NCBI RefSeq assembly: GCF_014926385.1
Contig: NZ_CP053291.1
Coordinates: forward strand, 1,178,001 to 1,242,000
DNA: 64,000 nucleotides
Reading direction: 5' to 3'
From: Trueperella pecoris
GTDB lineage: Bacteria; Actinomycetota; Actinomycetes; Actinomycetales; Actinomycetaceae
The notes beneath the pieces were generated by a model, which searched no databases, was not told the origin of the DNA, and saw only the letters and a program-made list of their open reading frames with translations. Shown piece after piece: positions 42,511 through 52,594 of this stretch (the first letter of the stretch is position 1; every line of letters starts with the position of its first letter). Made by a program: the position numbers and the translations under genes.

Positions 42511-43619
42511 CGCACTGCCTCCGCAAGGTGCATCGCAATGCCAGCCAAACGGCTAGCGGCATTCAGTGGGGAGATACCTTGAGAACGCTCGGACATGACA
42601 TCGAGGCTCGCCCCGTCGAACAGCGGGATGATCTGCGAGCGCACCTTGTCGGCAGTCAGATTCTTGTTGTCGATCAGGGTGGCGCCGCCGGCGTTGACGA
42701 CGTCGCGCGCGTTGAGGGCCTGTTCCCCGTTACCCACCGGGAGCGGGACGAACACGGCCGGGATGCCGAGGGCCGACAGTTCAGCCACCATGCCCGCACC
42801 CGAACGGGACACGGCAAGATCGCAGAGCGCATAGGCGCTTTCCATATCCGTCAGGTAGTCGAGAACGACGTATCCGGCGTCGGGAGCCGCCTGGCGAACG
42901 GCCTCCTCTTTGCCCTTGCCCGTTACGTGGATGACCTGGATGCCGGCAGCGCGAAGGTCCGCTGCGGCCTCAGCGAAGACCTCATTCAGGTGCTGGGCGC
43001 CCGAGGAGCCGCCGGTAACAAGCATGACCGGCTGGGCGGGATCCAACCCAAAACGTGCAGCCGCGTCCCTGCGTAACGCCCTGCGTCCACCCGGACGCGA
43101 GGCAAGCTTCTCGATGGCCCTCTTCAGCGGCAGACCGACGCTAACGGTGATCCCCTTCGAAGCGCGCAATGGCGTGGAGGGGAAGGTCAAGGCGACGGTG
43201 GTGGCGAATCGCGCGCCCAGCTTGTTGGCCATGCCCGGGCGAGCGTTGCCCTCGTGCACGATGACTGGGATCTTGCGCTTGCGCGCCGCAAGGTAGACCG
43301 GGGTGGAGACGTATCCGCCAAAGCCAATCACAACGTCGGCCTTGTGGCGATCGAGGATCGAGCCGGCCGCCATCGTTGCGCTGCGGATCCTCCACGGCAG
43401 TTTGGGAATATCGAGCGACATCGAACGTGGCAGCGGAACGCGCGGAATGGTCTCCAGTGGGACGCCCGCGGCCGGGACGAGCGTAGTCTCTAAGCCGGCA
43501 TCGGTTCCAACCGCCAGTACCTGCGTGCCGGGATATTCCTCAACAATGGCATTTGCCGTGGCCAGGAGGGGGTTAATATGACCGGCCGTTCCTCCACCCG
43601 CAAGTACGATTGTTGCCAT
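42507..43619 (-). CDS. murG: UDP-GlcNAc transferase MurG
   Basis: A 370-residue GT28 glycosyltransferase that converts lipid I to lipid II on the inner membrane face. Motifs: GGGTAGHINP (8-17), VHEGNARPGMANK, the hinge-region motif VTGGSSGAQHLNEV (about 200-213) and SRSGAGMVAELSALGIPAVFVPLP near the nucleotide site. The ATG shares one base with the ftsW stop (TAATG) and the stop overlaps murC by 4 bp. Confidence 0.96.
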   Translation of the reverse strand: MATIVLAGGGTAGHINPLLATANAIVEEYPGTQVLAVGTDAGLETTLVPAAGVPLETIPRVPLPRSMSLDIPKLPWRIRSATMAAGSILDRHKADVVIGFGGYVSTPVYLAARKRKIPVIVHEGNARPGMANKLGARFATTVALTFPSTPLRASKGITVSVGLPLKRAIEKLASRPGGRRALRRDAAARFGLDPAQPVMLVTGGSSGAQHLNEVFAEAAADLRAAGIQVIHVTGKGKEEAVRQAAPDAGYVVLDYLTDMESAYALCDLAVSRSGAGMVAELSALGIPAVFVPLPVGNGEQALNARDVVNAGGATLIDNKNLTADKVRSQIIPLFDGASLDVMSERSQGISPLNAASRLAGIAMHLAEAVR

Positions 43620-44851
43620 TATCGATTACTCCTCACTAGCGTTCGTGCTCCATGGGCAAGCCTACCGCGTACTCGCCAGCTTTCCCTGACGCCCGGCACG
43701 GCGAGCGCCGCACTTGCCACACAGCCAATCATGGCCAACGTGGCCAACATGGACGAGCCTCCCATGGAAATGAACGGCAATGGCACGCCGAAGACGGGCA
43801 GGAGCCCCGAGACGACGAACATGTTGGCAAAGGCTTGCCCGCACAGCCACAACCCGGCGCCCGCGGCCATCAGCTGGGCGTAACGATCGGGATGCTTGCG
43901 GATGATGGTCACCAGCGCCCACCCCATCGCCAAGAAGATCGCAATGACGGTCAGCACGCCAAACAGCCCCAGCTCTTCTCCGATGACGGCGAAGATGAAG
44001 TCCGTATGGGCCTCGGATAGATCACGCCACTTCTCCTTGCCCGCACCGATACCGGATCCCGTGATACCGCCCGTTCCGAAGGCGAACTGGGCGAACTCCG
44101 ACTGGGTAGGCGCGATCGTGTCAGGCAGTGAGAACAGGTCGTTGAAGAATTCTCCGACTCGGCGAAGGCGCGAAGGCTTTGCCGCGATCAGCATGCCGGC
44201 GGCCAGCGCGCCCAAGCCCATCGGGATCGCCAGATGCTTGAGCTTCATTCCGGCCAGGTAGAACATTCCCACGGCGATGGCCACGAAGATGATGGCCGTG
44301 CCCATGTCGCCGCCCGCAGCGACCGACCCGACAGCGGCAATGAAGCCCAGCGCCGGGAGGACCAGCGTCTTGGGCTCCTCGACCTCCCACAGCGGCAGGC
44401 GCCCCAACATGTGGGCAAGCCACAGCACGAGCGCGATCTTCAAAAACTCCGAGGGCTGGACCGAGAACGAACCGATCGACAACCAGTTGTTGTTTCCGCC
44501 TACGCCCTCGCCGCCTTGGACGAGCACCGCGCCCTGCAGCATGAGGCCGATGGCCAAGAAGACGTGAACAAAACGGCGGGTCGTTTGAAACGGGAGTAGT
44601 GCCATCAGCACCAGGCCCACGACGCCAACCAGCGTGGTGAACGCCTGGCGTGTTGCAACTTTGAACAGCTGAAGGTCCGGGTTGGCGTCCACCGCGCGAA
44701 TGGAGGACGGGGCGGTCGCCGAGAACACCATCACGACACCCAAAATGGTCAGGATAGCCGTGCTAACGAGGAGCACTACGAGTGCGCGCTGCACGTCGTC
44801 GCGCCGCTGACGGGCCTTGTCTGTCAGGGCCGGGGCCTCAAGAATCGGCAT
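43619..44851 (-). CDS. ftsW: SEDS glycosyltransferase FtsW
   Basis: A 410-residue polytopic SEDS protein, about ten helices, that polymerises septal glycan from lipid II together with FtsI. The start ATG at 44851 lies 14 bp inside murD. Conserved SEDS segments: QPSEFLKIALVLWLA, GGDMGTAIIFVAIAVGM, TDFIFAVIGEELGLFG and VSGLLPVFGVPLPFISMGGSSM. Position between murD and murG is standard. Confidence 0.95.
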   Translation of the reverse strand: MPILEAPALTDKARQRRDDVQRALVVLLVSTAILTILGVVMVFSATAPSSIRAVDANPDLQLFKVATRQAFTTLVGVVGLVLMALLPFQTTRRFVHVFLAIGLMLQGAVLVQGGEGVGGNNNWLSIGSFSVQPSEFLKIALVLWLAHMLGRLPLWEVEEPKTLVLPALGFIAAVGSVAAGGDMGTAIIFVAIAVGMFYLAGMKLKHLAIPMGLGALAAGMLIAAKPSRLRRVGEFFNDLFSLPDTIAPTQSEFAQFAFGTGGITGSGIGAGKEKWRDLSEAHTDFIFAVIGEELGLFGVLTVIAIFLAMGWALVTIIRKHPDRYAQLMAAGAGLWLCGQAFANMFVVSGLLPVFGVPLPFISMGGSSMLATLAMIGCVASAALAVPGVRESWRVRGRLAHGARTLVRSNR

Positions 44852-46304
44852 GGCCACCGCCCAGCTCGTTCGCGGCCGCGGCGAACTTGTCGCCACGGTC
44901 CGCGTAGGAGACGAACTGATCCATCGACGCACACGCCGGCGCCAAAATGACCGTGTCGCCACTGCGGGCAAAGGCGGACGCCGCGGCGACGGCGTCGTTC
45001 ATCGGTGCCTGAGCGTCGGTATCCACGTAATGTACGGGCACGCCAACCCCGTCGAGCGCCTCGCGCCACGGCTCCTGGTCGGCGCCAATGACGACGACGG
45101 CACGCAGGTGATCCTTGACCTTGGCGACGAGGTCGACGAAGCGCGCGCCCTTGGCGAGCCCGCCGACGATCCACACGGCGCCGTCAATGGCGCGAACCGA
45201 CGCCTCGGCGGCGTGAGCGTTGGTGGCCTTGGAGTCGTCGATATAGCGCACACCGTCCACAACAGCCACCGTCTCGATACGGTGGTGTCCACCGCTGAAG
45301 CTGCGAAGCCCCTCGCGAACCGCCGCCGGATCGACGCCGATTGCCCGGGCCAGGCCCGCCGCGGCGAGCGCGTCCTTGGCGATGTGAACCGGCAGGTTGC
45401 CCTCCGGCGCGAGATGCTCAATGTCGGCCAGATCGAAGAGGACCTCGGCATGGACGTGGCGGTTGGCGGTGAAGGCGCGGTCAGCCACGGCGTCGTGGAC
45501 GAAGCCGATCTGTCCGACGCTAGGCACCCCCATGGACAGGCCGATGGCGCGGGCGCCGTCGACGACGTCGGCGTCATCAACCATCGATTGAACGTTCGCG
45601 TCCCCCACGGGGTACAGGCACGCCACGTGAGCGTGATGATAAATCCGGGCCTTTGCCTTCCGGTACTCCTCGCGCGAACCGTGCCACTCGAGGTGGTCGT
45701 CGGCGAAGTTGAGGCAGATCGAGGCGGTGGGCTCCATCGAATACGTCGCCGCCAGCTGGAAGGAGGAAAGCTCGAGCGCGAACGCGGCCGGCGCGTCATC
45801 CGAAAGATCCGACACGGCGGTGACCGCGGGTGTGCCCACGTTGCCGATGGCACGGCCGCGCAGGCCCGCCGCCTTCAAGATCGACTCGGTCATCGTCACC
45901 GTCGTCGTCTTGCCATTGGTTCCGGTGATGCACAGCCAGGGCGCGAATGCGCCGTCGTTGGCTGCGCGCATGTGCCAGGCAAGCTCAATTTCCGACCACA
46001 CTTCGATGCCGGCGGAGCGCAACGCGGCCCACTCGGGCCCTGTTTGGCGAAAGGCCGGGGCGATAATCACCAGGTCAGGGTTCCACCCTAGGAGGGCGTC
46101 CATGAGGCAAGTCGGATCAGGATCGGCGATCCCCTCGAGCTCGCTGTAGGCACTCCTCGCCTCGGGCTTAGCGTCCCACGCGGACAGCACGGCACCGGTG
46201 TGCTGCCTCAGCGCCTCGAGCGACGCACGCCCCGACATGCCCAGGCCGAGCACGCCGACGCGGCGGCCGTCAAATGCCGCCGCCCCTGGAATCGTCCTCG
46301 TCAT
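44838..46304 (-). CDS. murD: UDP-N-acetylmuramoylalanine--D-glutamate ligase
   Basis: A 488-residue Mur ligase adding D-Glu. The start at 46304 (MTRTIPGAAAFDG) overlaps the mraY stop as ATGA; an ATG at 46319 inside mraY is possible but less usual. Motifs: VLGLGMSGRASLEAL near the N-terminus, CITGTNGKTTTVTM for ATP binding, CLNFADDHLEWHG, and IDDSKATNAHAAEASV. Overlaps with both neighbours show tight coupling. Confidence 0.95.
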   Translation of the reverse strand: MTRTIPGAAAFDGRRVGVLGLGMSGRASLEALRQHTGAVLSAWDAKPEARSAYSELEGIADPDPTCLMDALLGWNPDLVIIAPAFRQTGPEWAALRSAGIEVWSEIELAWHMRAANDGAFAPWLCITGTNGKTTTVTMTESILKAAGLRGRAIGNVGTPAVTAVSDLSDDAPAAFALELSSFQLAATYSMEPTASICLNFADDHLEWHGSREEYRKAKARIYHHAHVACLYPVGDANVQSMVDDADVVDGARAIGLSMGVPSVGQIGFVHDAVADRAFTANRHVHAEVLFDLADIEHLAPEGNLPVHIAKDALAAAGLARAIGVDPAAVREGLRSFSGGHHRIETVAVVDGVRYIDDSKATNAHAAEASVRAIDGAVWIVGGLAKGARFVDLVAKVKDHLRAVVVIGADQEPWREALDGVGVPVHYVDTDAQAPMNDAVAAASAFARSGDTVILAPACASMDQFVSYADRGDKFAAAANELGGGHADS

Positions 46305-47386
46305 TGCTTTGCCAGCCATTCAGCGTAGAAGATACCAATACCTCCGGCGACCATCAGTGCCTGAATCAACCAGAATCTGACCACGATCGTCACCTCTTCC
46401 CAGCCCTTGAGCTCGAAATGGTGGTGGAGCGGCGCCATGCGGAAGACTCGTTTGCCCGTCATCTTGAAGGCACCAATCTGGATGACGTCCGACATCGTGA
46501 TGATGAAGAAGAGAGCTCCGAGGAGCAGGCCGAGCACCTGGGTCTGGGTCAGGATCGTCAAACCGGCGAATGCTCCACCGAGGGCGAGGGAGCCAGTGTC
46601 GCCCATGAAGATCGCGGCGGGAGAGGTGTTGTGCCACAAGAAGCCCAGGCAGGCGCCCATGATGGCGGCCGAGACGATGGCCAGGTCGCGCGGATCGCGC
46701 ACGTCGTAGCAGCCGTGGGCGGGGTTCACCACGGACACGCAGGTCTGGTATGACTGCCAGATTGTCAAGATCGTGTAGCCGGCGAAGGCAATGGCGCTGG
46801 CGCCGGCCGCGAGCCCGTCGAGGCCGTCGGTCAGGTTGACGCCGTTCGACCATGCAGTGATGAGGAAGTTCGCCCACAGGATGAAGAGGATCAGGCCCAC
46901 GGTTGTACCCGCAAAGGCCAAGTTGATTCCCGAATCACGCACGAAGGAGATGCGCATCGAGCCGGGGGTGCGATTGAGATCGTTGCGAAACTGGAGCGCC
47001 GCGACCGCGAAGCCCACGCCCACCAGACCTTGGCCGATGACTTTAGCCGCGGGCGTCAGGCCCAGGGATCGTTCGTTGCGAATCTTCGCAAAATCATCGA
47101 GGAAGCCGAGCAATCCCATGCCGACCATGAGTCCCAGCAGGAGGATGCCGGAGGCGTTGGGCGCGCGGGCGGTGACGATATTGGCCACCGTGTATCCGAG
47201 CAAGGTGGCCAATATGATGACGATGCCACCCATCGTCGGGGTACCGCGCTTGACCAGATGGGTCGTCGGGCCGTCCTCGCGAATGAACTGACCGTAGGAA
47301 CGCCTGCGCAACGCGCGCACGAGCAACGGCGTTCCAAACAAAGCGACAATAAGCGATGTTGCCACCGCGATGAGAATTGCGAGCAT
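46301..47386 (-). CDS. mraY: phospho-MurNAc-pentapeptide translocase MraY
   Basis: A 361-residue polytopic membrane enzyme that makes lipid I. Motifs: GTPTMGGIVII, LGFLDDFAKI (the catalytic DDxxK-type Asp region), NGVNLTDGLDGLAAG, FLWHNTSPAAIFMGDTGSLALGG and MAPLHHHFELKGW. Ten transmembrane segments fit the family. It lies between murF (4-bp gap) and murD (ATGA overlap). Confidence 0.97.
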   Translation of the reverse strand: MLAILIAVATSLIVALFGTPLLVRALRRRSYGQFIREDGPTTHLVKRGTPTMGGIVIILATLLGYTVANIVTARAPNASGILLLGLMVGMGLLGFLDDFAKIRNERSLGLTPAAKVIGQGLVGVGFAVAALQFRNDLNRTPGSMRISFVRDSGINLAFAGTTVGLILFILWANFLITAWSNGVNLTDGLDGLAAGASAIAFAGYTILTIWQSYQTCVSVVNPAHGCYDVRDPRDLAIVSAAIMGACLGFLWHNTSPAAIFMGDTGSLALGGAFAGLTILTQTQVLGLLLGALFFIITMSDVIQIGAFKMTGKRVFRMAPLHHHFELKGWEEVTIVVRFWLIQALMVAGGIGIFYAEWLAKQ

Positions 47387-47390
47387 TTAG

Positions 47391-48779
47391 CTATTCCTCT
47401 CCCACCAGTGCGTCAGCAACACGCCACACGCCCGATCCATGTGAACCTTTAAGCAAGATTACGTCACCTTCGCCAACAAACGTGGCAAGCACGTCGAGGG
47501 CGTTGTCCGCGCCGGCCTCGTGGGCCTCGATTCCTTCCTCGCGGGCGACCTCCGCGATCGGGCGTGCCTCCGTGCCGACGGTGAGAACGACGTCGACGCC
47601 GCACCTCTTGGCATAGCGCCCGATGGCCTCGTGTTCGCCTTGCGAGGCGTCACCGAGCTCAAGCATGGCACCGAGGACGGCAACCTTGCGCCGGCCCTCC
47701 CCCAAGCGTCCCAGGGCGTCGAGGCCCGCGCGCATCGAGTCTGGATTGGCGTTGTAGGAGTCGTCGATGATGGTCATGCCCTTGTGGCTGTGCACGTCCA
47801 TCCGATGCGGGCTGGCTGGCCCCGTCGTTTCAAGGACGGCGGCGATCTGTTCAACGCCGATGCCGAAGACGTCGGCGACGCAGGCGGCCGCGAGGGCGTT
47901 GGACACGTGATGCTCGCCGACCAATCCCAGCGTGAGACGCGCACGGCCGGTGGAGGCGACCAGCGTAAACTGCGCGTGGCCAGACTCATCCACCGTGGCA
48001 TCCTCGGCGTACACCCGCTGGCCGTCCTCGCCGAAGAAGACGACCTTGCCATGGGCCCGCTCGGCCATGGCGCGCACGCGTGCATCGGCGGCGTTGAGCA
48101 CCACGGTCCCGCGGGTTCCGCTCACCATTTCGGACTTGGCGAGGGCGACGTTGTCGATTCCGCCGAATTCGCCCAAGTGGGCGCGGGCGACGATGAGCAC
48201 GACGCCGACGTCCGGCGGTGCGATCGACGTCAAGTATTCGATGTTGCCCACGTGGTCGGCGCCCATTTCGAGGACGAGGGTTGCGGTATCAGCGCCGGCC
48301 CGCAAGACCGTCAAAGGCATGCCAATCTCGTTGTTAAACGAGCCGGGCGGGGCAATAATCGGGCCGCGCACGGCCAGCAGCGAAGCGAGAAGATCCTTGG
48401 TTGTCGTCTTTCCAACCGAACCAGTCACCGCCACCACCTTAAGGCGGTCGTTAACAGAGCGCGCACGAGCAAGAGACTCGCGAGCCAGTGAACCCAGGGC
48501 GAGGATCACGTCGTCGACGACGATGATGCGATCAGCCGGCGCCCCGCTCGCGCAGGCAACCTCCGGGGCGGCGGTGAGCACGGCGCTCGCGCCCGCCTCG
48601 ATCGCCGCCCCTGCTAGCGCAGATCCATCCACGCGTTCGCCCGCGATGGCAACGAACAGCTCTCCGCCCCTGATCTGGCGCGAGTCAGAGACGGTGGCGC
48701 TCACCATATCCGAGGCGGCAGCGGCAAGCGTGTGGCCACCCGCGTCGCGAGCAGCTTGTTCGATTGAAATCGGAATCAT
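47391..48779 (-). CDS. murF: UDP-MurNAc-tripeptide--D-alanyl-D-alanine ligase
   Basis: A 462-residue Mur ligase that adds D-Ala-D-Ala to give the pentapeptide precursor. ATP motif VTGSVGKTTTKDLLASLL, EMGADHVGNIEYL and DDSYNANPDSMRAGLDAL are MurF hallmarks. The ATG overlaps the murE stop by 4 bp. Confidence 0.96.
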   Translation of the reverse strand: MIPISIEQAARDAGGHTLAAAASDMVSATVSDSRQIRGGELFVAIAGERVDGSALAGAAIEAGASAVLTAAPEVACASGAPADRIIVVDDVILALGSLARESLARARSVNDRLKVVAVTGSVGKTTTKDLLASLLAVRGPIIAPPGSFNNEIGMPLTVLRAGADTATLVLEMGADHVGNIEYLTSIAPPDVGVVLIVARAHLGEFGGIDNVALAKSEMVSGTRGTVVLNAADARVRAMAERAHGKVVFFGEDGQRVYAEDATVDESGHAQFTLVASTGRARLTLGLVGEHHVSNALAAACVADVFGIGVEQIAAVLETTGPASPHRMDVHSHKGMTIIDDSYNANPDSMRAGLDALGRLGEGRRKVAVLGAMLELGDASQGEHEAIGRYAKRCGVDVVLTVGTEARPIAEVAREEGIEAHEAGADNALDVLATFVGEGDVILLKGSHGSGVWRVADALVGEE

Positions 48780-50287
48780 TCTTCCTCCATGCGCCGCGCC
48801 AGTGCCCGGCGCGCAACAACACGATCGTCGATAGCTACAGCCGTCCCAGCCACGTCCTGAATGGTCTCGTGGCCACGGCCCGCAATTAGGATAATGTCAT
48901 CGGGCGCGGCACCCAGCACCGTGTCGGTGATGGCCCTCTCACGGTCGCCGATTTCGACGTAGGAAAATCCCTGGGGAATACCCGCGATCATTTCACGTCT
49001 AATCTTGGCCGGATCCTCCGAATGGGGATCATCGTCAGTGATGACGGCCATGTCCGCGTACTGCGCCACGGCCGCCGCCATCATGGGGCGCTTGCCACGG
49101 TCTCGATCCCCCGCAGCTCCCGTCAGAACGATCAGCTTGCCCGATCCCTTGCCCCGGACCGCTACCATTGCCTTTACCAGGGCGTCGGTATTGTGCGCGA
49201 AATCGACCACAGTGTAGGGGCGCTGTCCGACAACCTGCATGCGCCCCGGAACTTGCGGGCTGATACCGCTGTCCTTCAAAACCTCGCTGAGCGTGTCCAC
49301 GTCCGTGCCGGATTCGATCACCATGACGGCTGCGAGAGCTGCGTTGGCTATGTTGAAATCGCCCGGCAGTGCCGTGAAGGTCTCCAGCCTGCCGCCCGGC
49401 CCCTCGACCGTAAAATGTCCTCCGGGTCCACCGGCTGTTTTCTCCCGGTCGGCAGCCATGACCTGCCAGTCGGCGTCGTTACCCGCAACCGACAAGGAGA
49501 CAACCGCGTCCGGGCGAAGCGCCTTCGTTTCTTCGAACAGCCGGCGGCCCCACTCGTCGTCGACGATGATGACGCCGCGGCTCGAATACTCCTCGTCAAA
49601 CAACGTCGCCTTGGCCCGGTAATACTCCTCGAACGTCTTGTGGTAATCCAGGTGGTCCTGGGTCAGGTTCGTAAAGCCGGCGACGTCGAAGTGGATCGGC
49701 CTCGTTCGCTCCTGTGCCAACGCGTGGGAGGAAGTCTCCATCACGAGGTGGCTGCCCCCGCGTTCAACGAGGAGGGCGAGCATCTGTTGGAGATCAACGG
49801 GCTGCGGCGTGGTGAGCGCGGCGGGCACCGTCTCGCCAGCGATCCTGACCTCAACGGTGCCGATCAGACCGGTACGAGCGCCGAGCTTGGTGAGAATGTC
49901 GTCGATCATGTAGGCGGTGGATGTCTTGCCGTTCGTGCCCGTCACCGCGAACGACGTCAGCGACTCCGACGGGCGCCCCAAACATGAGGAGGCCACCAAG
50001 CCAGCCACGCGGGCCGGATCGTCAACCACCAGCACGGGCACGCCAAGTTCTCCCGCGATCTGCGCGCCCTCGGTGTCCGTGAGGACAGCCGCAGCACCCG
50101 CCTTGACAGCATCGGCGGCGAACCTCGCCGCATGCACGGTTGCGCCACGAATCGCGATGAAGAGATCGCCGGGCTCGATTTCTCTGTTGTCAGAACTGAC
50201 CCCGGTCACCACCCCGTCGACTGCATCGACGTTCAAGACAAGAGCCACATCCGAAAGTTCGGTACTCGGTGCGCTAGGACGTTTCAT
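48776..50287 (-). CDS. murE: UDP-MurNAc-dipeptide amino-acid ligase MurE
   Basis: A 503-residue Mur ligase adding the third peptide residue. The start at 50287 (MKRPSAPSTE) lies 11 bp after ftsI. ATP motif AVTGTNGKTSTAYMIDD, TNLTQDHLDYHKTFEEYY (carbamylated-Lys region) and the substrate motif DDPHSEDP (about 416-423). Diaminopimelate-adding enzymes carry DNPRxEDP here. Absence of the Arg points to L-Lys or another residue, as in lysine-type Actinomycetaceae walls. Overlaps murF by 4 bp. Confidence 0.95.
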   Translation of the reverse strand: MKRPSAPSTELSDVALVLNVDAVDGVVTGVSSDNREIEPGDLFIAIRGATVHAARFAADAVKAGAAAVLTDTEGAQIAGELGVPVLVVDDPARVAGLVASSCLGRPSESLTSFAVTGTNGKTSTAYMIDDILTKLGARTGLIGTVEVRIAGETVPAALTTPQPVDLQQMLALLVERGGSHLVMETSSHALAQERTRPIHFDVAGFTNLTQDHLDYHKTFEEYYRAKATLFDEEYSSRGVIIVDDEWGRRLFEETKALRPDAVVSLSVAGNDADWQVMAADREKTAGGPGGHFTVEGPGGRLETFTALPGDFNIANAALAAVMVIESGTDVDTLSEVLKDSGISPQVPGRMQVVGQRPYTVVDFAHNTDALVKAMVAVRGKGSGKLIVLTGAAGDRDRGKRPMMAAAVAQYADMAVITDDDPHSEDPAKIRREMIAGIPQGFSYVEIGDRERAITDTVLGAAPDDIILIAGRGHETIQDVAGTAVAIDDRVVARRALARRMEEE

Positions 50288-50298
50288 CACTGCCTCAT

Positions 50299-52191
50299 CT
50301 ACTTGTTGGCCTGCGCCTGCAGTTCGGCCGCGGTCCATGGCAAACGCACGAGTGGAACCTTCGACGGCGGAATCTTCATCTGACGCATCGCGAACTCGGC
50401 CGTACCGTCGAAGACGGCGGCCGCCGTGTCGCCACCGTAGCCCGCTCCCTGCGCGTTATAGACCACGGAGGCGAAAATCAGCTTCGGGTCCTCTGCCGGG
50501 ATGGCGCCCACGAACGTGCCCGCACGCTTCGTCAGAGCACCGTTAGCGTCCGGTACCTGCGCGGTACCTGTTTTACCCGCCACGTTGAACCCGTCAACGC
50601 GAGCCTTCCAGCCGGTCGAATAAGGATCCGTCACCGCCTGCATCATATCGAGCATCGTCCGAGCAGTCTCGGCCGAGATGACTTGGCGTGACTGCCCCAT
50701 CGTCGTCGGGGTATATTCGCCCGTCACGCTCTCCACACCGTCAACGATATGGAGCGGAATGTAGACGCCGCCATTAGCGACTACGCTCATCATCTGCCCC
50801 AGCTGGAGCGTCGTCGCGCTCCATGCCTGGCCGAACATCGTCGTGTAATGCCCGCGCGGCCCCCACTTATCGTAGGGGTGAACGACGCCGGACTGCTCAC
50901 CGGGCAGCTCAATTCCGGTGGGCTGGCCCAGCCCGTAGTTCATCATGTACTCGTAGCGCACCGAATCCTCGAGCTTGTCACCGACCTGAACCAGGCCCGT
51001 GTTGTAGGACTTCGCAAGGGTTCCAGCGACCGTCATCTTCTCCGCCGGGTGGTCGTCGTTGTCCTTGATGACCTCGCCATTGGGCATCTTCATGGGAGTC
51101 TGAACGAGGAAGAGGTCTAGCGGCTTGACCTTGCCTTCGTTGACTGCCGCCGAATAGGTGATGACCTTGCCCGTCGATCCCGGCTCAACGATTGCCGACA
51201 CCGCCCGGGAGTTCCAGTCCTTGGGATTGGAGGCGGCCAGGTTGGCCGGATCGGGCGAATTCGAGTCGGCAAGCGCGAGCACTCGCCCGGTGCCCTTCTC
51301 GATCACCACGGCCGTTCCCCACTCGGCGCCCTGGCTACGCACGACAGCGTTAAGCGCGTCCTCCGTCGCCTTCTGCAAATCGGCGTCAATCGTGAGGCGG
51401 ACCGAGCCACCGTCGATCGCGGGTGTCTCGCGCCGCTTCGAATTGGGGAACACCGTTCCCCCTGCCGCGGCTTCGAACTGCAGCATTCCTTCTGTTCCAG
51501 AGAGCAGGTCGTTAAACTGCTGCTCAATGCCGGCCCGGCCGATGGGGCTGGCAGAGTCTTCGGTCTGCCCCAAGTACCCCAAGATTGTTCCAGCCGTCGT
51601 CCCGTTCGGGTACTGGCGTTGCATGAAGCGTTCGGGGTAAATCCCGCGAATACCGAGCGCGTTGATCTCGCGCCACTCGTCGGGAGAAATATCAGACACG
51701 AGGAGTTGCCACTTGGACTTCTTCTCTCCGCCTAGGAGCAGGCCGCCTAGCTCGGCGGGGTCCATCTTCAGCACGGGTGCGAGAACGCGGGCCGCGGCAG
51801 CGGCCCCGGCGCCGGTGATGATCCGGTTCTCGTCACGGGCAATGAATTCCGCAATCTCCGTCTGATCTGCACGCACGTTATACCGCTCCAGCGAGGTTGC
51901 CAGGACGGCTCCCTTCGCATCGAGGATATTTCCTCGCTTGGCCTCGAGCGGATAGGTTCGCGAACGGAATTGCCTCGCAGTTTCAGACAGCGTATCGGCC
52001 TGAACAACCTGCAGGTAGAAAAGTCGCATTCCCAGCACTAACGCGAGCACGAGGACGATCCCCACGATCGTGCGCAGGCGGCGATTCGTGGTACGCCGGG
52101 CGGCGATGTCTGGCCCTTGTCCGGTCCCGAAACCCCGGCGGACACTAGCTATGATGGCAGAACTGACCTGCAGGTCGTTCGTCCTTGCCAT
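50299..52191 (-). CDS. ftsI: septal penicillin-binding protein FtsI (PBP3)
   Basis: A 630-residue class B PBP. A cytoplasmic N-terminus of about 40 residues is followed by one transmembrane helix (about 41-60) and the pedestal domain (YPLEAKRGNILDAKGAVLA). The transpeptidase motifs are STGK (about 338, catalytic Ser), SYN (about 396) and KTGT (about 539). It cross-links septal peptidoglycan as partner of FtsW. It lies between the ftsL-like gene and murE. Confidence 0.95.
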   Translation of the reverse strand: MARTNDLQVSSAIIASVRRGFGTGQGPDIAARRTTNRRLRTIVGIVLVLALVLGMRLFYLQVVQADTLSETARQFRSRTYPLEAKRGNILDAKGAVLATSLERYNVRADQTEIAEFIARDENRIITGAGAAAAARVLAPVLKMDPAELGGLLLGGEKKSKWQLLVSDISPDEWREINALGIRGIYPERFMQRQYPNGTTAGTILGYLGQTEDSASPIGRAGIEQQFNDLLSGTEGMLQFEAAAGGTVFPNSKRRETPAIDGGSVRLTIDADLQKATEDALNAVVRSQGAEWGTAVVIEKGTGRVLALADSNSPDPANLAASNPKDWNSRAVSAIVEPGSTGKVITYSAAVNEGKVKPLDLFLVQTPMKMPNGEVIKDNDDHPAEKMTVAGTLAKSYNTGLVQVGDKLEDSVRYEYMMNYGLGQPTGIELPGEQSGVVHPYDKWGPRGHYTTMFGQAWSATTLQLGQMMSVVANGGVYIPLHIVDGVESVTGEYTPTTMGQSRQVISAETARTMLDMMQAVTDPYSTGWKARVDGFNVAGKTGTAQVPDANGALTKRAGTFVGAIPAEDPKLIFASVVYNAQGAGYGGDTAAAVFDGTAEFAMRQMKIPPSKVPLVRLPWTAAELQAQANK

Positions 52192-52201
52192 AAGCCATCC
52201 C

Positions 52202-52594
52202 CTAGTTCTGGGCCGGGGCGGTAATCACCCCGGTTTCGAGATCCACGTGGCGCGCATCGACCGCGGGAACCAGACCAAGCTGCTCCGCCCGTGCACGAAG
52301 TTCGTTCGGAGTCGAGACAGCGATGACGTCCTTGGTAAGGGTGGCTTCGCGTGCCGCAACCTCGTTCAGTTCAACACTAATGTTTTTAATTTCGTATGCA
52401 CCTTGAACCATACGCGTGTTGAGGTGAAATGCGACGCTCAAAGAACCGATGAAAAGCGCCAGGCACAGGAATACCGCGCCCCAGAATCCGCGTGCCGGTG
52501 CCGGAGTGGGAACGACGGACAGGCCCGGCATCTCGATCACGGGTCGAGACGACGGCGCGCTCCATGCACGTTGGTGATCGAGTGCAATGCTCAT
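52202..52594 (-). CDS. ftsL: FtsL-like divisome protein
   Basis: A 130-residue bitopic protein. It has a cytoplasmic Pro-rich N-terminus, one transmembrane helix (about 37-57, [20 protein letters not shown]) and an extracytoplasmic coiled coil ([42 protein letters not shown]). Sequence identity of FtsL is always low; the call rests on topology and on its place between rsmH and ftsI. It overlaps rsmH by 4 bp. Confidence 0.85.
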   Translation of the reverse strand: MSIALDHQRAWSAPSSRPVIEMPGLSVVPTPAPARGFWGAVFLCLALFIGSLSVAFHLNTRMVQGAYEIKNISVELNEVAAREATLTKDVIAVSTPNELRARAEQLGLVPAVDARHVDLETGVITAPAQN

